Shown here one piece after another: positions 62,375-64,000 of a stretch of DNA of 64,000 nt (positions are counted from its first letter, which is position 1; every line of letters begins with the position of its first letter). The translations under genes and the position numbers were made by a program. The DNA lies in contig CABPYL010000002.1 in NCBI GenBank assembly GCA_902461565.1, positions 1 through 64,000 on the forward strand. The letters are read 5' to 3'. The notes beneath the pieces are model-generated. The model did no database searches, was not told where the DNA came from, and worked only from the letters and a program-made list of their open reading frames with translations. Source of the DNA: an uncultured Porphyromonadaceae bacterium (GTDB lineage: Bacteria > Bacteroidota > Bacteroidia > Bacteroidales > Muribaculaceae).

Positions 62375-64000
62375 ATGGATACTTGTAACCAGGAAATAAA
62401 ACTGTTATTTGAAGTAAGCTGGGAGGTTTGTAACAAGATTGGCGGTATCTATACCGTTTTGTCTTCGAAAGCCAAGACACTGAAAGACCAATTCAAGGAC
62501 AAACTGATATTTATTGGCCCTGATGTTTGGAGCGACGAGAATCCGTCGCCTTACTTCGTGGAGATGAACACACCTCTGCGCAAGATTGCGGAAAAAGCTC
62601 TTCTGCCTGAGGGCGTTGATGTGCGAACAGGCCGTTGGGACATTCCCGGCAAGCCTTTGGCTGTTCTTGTAAAGTTCGGTGGCATGGATAAGACCCGCGA
62701 TGCAGCGTACGGCGCCATGTGGGAGCACTTCGGCGTTGATTCACTACATAGTTATGGAGACTATGACGAAGGTTGCGACTTTGCACGCGCTGCCGCAGAA
62801 GTTATAGAAGCATTTGTGAAAGCGTCCAATACCAACCCTCGTTCTGTTGTCGCTCATTTCGATGAATGGACAACAGCGATGGGACTTCTAAAGCTTAGAT
62901 TGGATATGCCTGAAGTTGCAACCGTGTTTACAACGCATGCTACAAGCATCGGACGCAGTATCTGTGGCAACGGGAAACCGCTGTACGACCAGTTGCGCAA
63001 CTATAACGGCGATCAGATGGCTGCTGAGCTTAATATGCAGTCCAAACACTCTTTGGAGAAAGCCGCAGCATGGAATGCCGATTGTTTTACGACAGTGAGC
63101 GATGTTACTGCCGTTGAGTGCGAACAGCTTCTTGGCCGTCGTCCAGATGTGGTTACTCCCAACGGTTTTGAACTCAATTTTGTACCTGCCCGTACAAAAT
63201 ACACCTCAGCCCGCAAGGCAGCCCGTGAAAAATTTCTTAAGGTTGCCGAGGCTCTGACGGGCGTAAGTTATTCCGACGACACATTTATCGTGGCAACATC
63301 GGGCCGTTGTGAATATCGCAACAAAGGCATCGATATGTTCCTGGACGCCATCAGCCGTCTGCGTGGTGTTGACACGGGACGCAAGACTCTTGCGTTTGTG
63401 CTTGTGCCCGCATGGTGCGGAGGCCCCCGCGCAGATCTTGCACACAATGTGGACTTCGGAGCTGCCGGACGTCTAAGCGATCCGGTACTTACCCATAAAC
63501 TCAACAATTATAACGAAGACCCTATTAACTCGCGTATACATCAGCTTGGATTTGCTAACGATGTGGACGCTAATGTGTCTGTCATTTATGTGCCGTGCTA
63601 TCTTTCTGGCGACGACGGTATATTCAACATGACGTATTATCAGTTGTTACCCGGTCTGGATGCGACAGTATTCGCCTCGTATTATGAGCCTTGGGGTTAT
63701 ACTCCTTTGGAGAGTATTGCCTTCGAGGTACCTACGGTAACAACCTGTCTGGCCGGTTTCGGTATGTTTATTAAAGAGAATTTCAAATCCGGATTTGCTT
63801 CTTGCGGCGTTGAGGTTGTGGAACGTACCGATGGCAACTATGATGCGGCATGCAACAAAATCGCATCCGACCTTGTCGTTCTGGAGAAGGCTAAATCCTC
63901 TGAAATTGCCAAGATACGCAAGGCAGCTGCAGCGACAGCCAAGACAGCCCAGTGGTCCGATTTTATAAAGTACTACAATCAGGCATATTGCGACGCACTC
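62375..64000 (+). CDS. Glycogen synthase, GT3-like type, 3' end outside the window
   Basis: 542 codons are visible and the frame is open at the right edge. The start MDTCNQEIKLLFEVSWEVCN leads into the KIGGIYTVL motif, which is the hallmark of the GT3 (animal/fungal-like) glycogen synthases found in Bacteroidales, in place of the KVGGL of bacterial GlgA. Further family motifs: VVAHFDEWTT, FTTHATSIGRS, TPNGFELNF, and the late YYEPWGYTPLESIAF that carries the catalytic Glu residues. It extends alpha-1,4-glucan from a nucleotide-glucose donor in the cytoplasm. GT3 enzymes in other organisms use UDP-glucose; the donor here is not proven. Confidence 0.9.
   Translation, partial: MDTCNQEIKLLFEVSWEVCNKIGGIYTVLSSKAKTLKDQFKDKLIFIGPDVWSDENPSPYFVEMNTPLRKIAEKALLPEGVDVRTGRWDIPGKPLAVLVKFGGMDKTRDAAYGAMWEHFGVDSLHSYGDYDEGCDFARAAAEVIEAFVKASNTNPRSVVAHFDEWTTAMGLLKLRLDMPEVATVFTTHATSIGRSICGNGKPLYDQLRNYNGDQMAAELNMQSKHSLEKAAAWNADCFTTVSDVTAVECEQLLGRRPDVVTPNGFELNFVPARTKYTSARKAAREKFLKVAEALTGVSYSDDTFIVATSGRCEYRNKGIDMFLDAISRLRGVDTGRKTLAFVLVPAWCGGPRADLAHNVDFGAAGRLSDPVLTHKLNNYNEDPINSRIHQLGFANDVDANVSVIYVPCYLSGDDGIFNMTYYQLLPGLDATVFASYYEPWGYTPLESIAFEVPTVTTCLAGFGMFIKENFKSGFASCGVEVVERTDGNYDAACNKIASDLVVLEKAKSSEIAKIRKAAAATAKTAQWSDFIKYYNQAYCDAL

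Noticed and set aside
1..64000. tRNA, rRNA, CRISPR array or prophage
   Set aside because: I saw no cloverleaf-like genes in the spacers, no regularly spaced direct repeats and no phage structural genes. A covariance-model scan would be needed to exclude small RNAs.

Overview
The window reads as a chromosomal segment of a Bacteroidales bacterium, most likely of the Muribaculaceae (S24-7) or a close relative. The grounds are the Bacteroidetes-type promoter (a TAnnTTTG -7 box, in the best cases with TTTG 19-20 nt upstream), weak or absent Shine-Dalgarno sequences, an ExbB/ExbD/ExbD/TonB operon with long ExbD proteins, a C10 cysteine protease with a type IX-style C-terminal tail, a BioG-BioC fusion, a Bacteroidales-style NusB, and a glycogen synthase of the eukaryote-like GT3 type. 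I found no rRNA or tRNA gene, no CRISPR array and no complete insertion sequence.

Layout. 1-4.9 kb is accessory and looks more A+T-rich: a divergent promoter with an elaborate palindromic operator, an outer-membrane TonB-receptor-like barrel, a second near-identical operator, a secreted esterase with a starch-binding-like tail, and a zinc-ribbon membrane protein (DUF3667). From 4.9 kb on the region is mostly core genes: nhaC and clpC (minus), gyrA and a TPR protein (plus), a hydrolase-DUF1653 fusion, nadE and a C10 protease (minus), bioGC-bioD, a DEDDy exonuclease, a small membrane protein and gpmI (plus), a DJ-1 protein (minus), apbE and a two-component system (plus).

27.5-37.4 kb is one tightly overlapping plus-strand run: relA-like, lipoprotein, rmlB, rmlA, fdtA, fdtB, mtaB, an LpxL-like acyltransferase and a GT2 glycosyltransferase. 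It makes a dTDP-3-amino-3,6-dideoxyhexose and probably feeds lipid A/surface glycan assembly. 37.5-41.1 kb is the energy-transducing exbB-exbD-exbD-tonB operon, followed by pgk and a THUMP-like methyltransferase gene. 43.7-52.1 kb is a long minus-strand run (sppA, lpxK, punA, thiL, nusB, yajC, ybbR-like, coaE). 52.3-64 kb is plus strand: a pseudouridine synthase, fmt, a small membrane protein with a PstS-like lipoprotein and a TPR protein (likely partners of the Ton system), rarA, prfA, a DUF4153 protein, pyrF and the start of a glycogen synthase cut by the window end.

The most novel-looking item is the pair of 60-bp operators at 226-285 and 2583-2642. Each has two 19-nt arms in perfect inverted orientation around a 22-nt spacer, and the -7 box sits exactly 19 nt from the operator edge in three promoters, one of them divergent. 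They tie the receptor, the esterase and a leftward transcript into one small regulon. Other points of interest are an internal duplication inside NusB, very short or absent leaders at nadE and the exonuclease gene, a 20-nt perfect palindrome at the prfA promoter, a degenerate hydrolase domain in the RelA-like protein, and the hydrolase-DUF1653 fusion.
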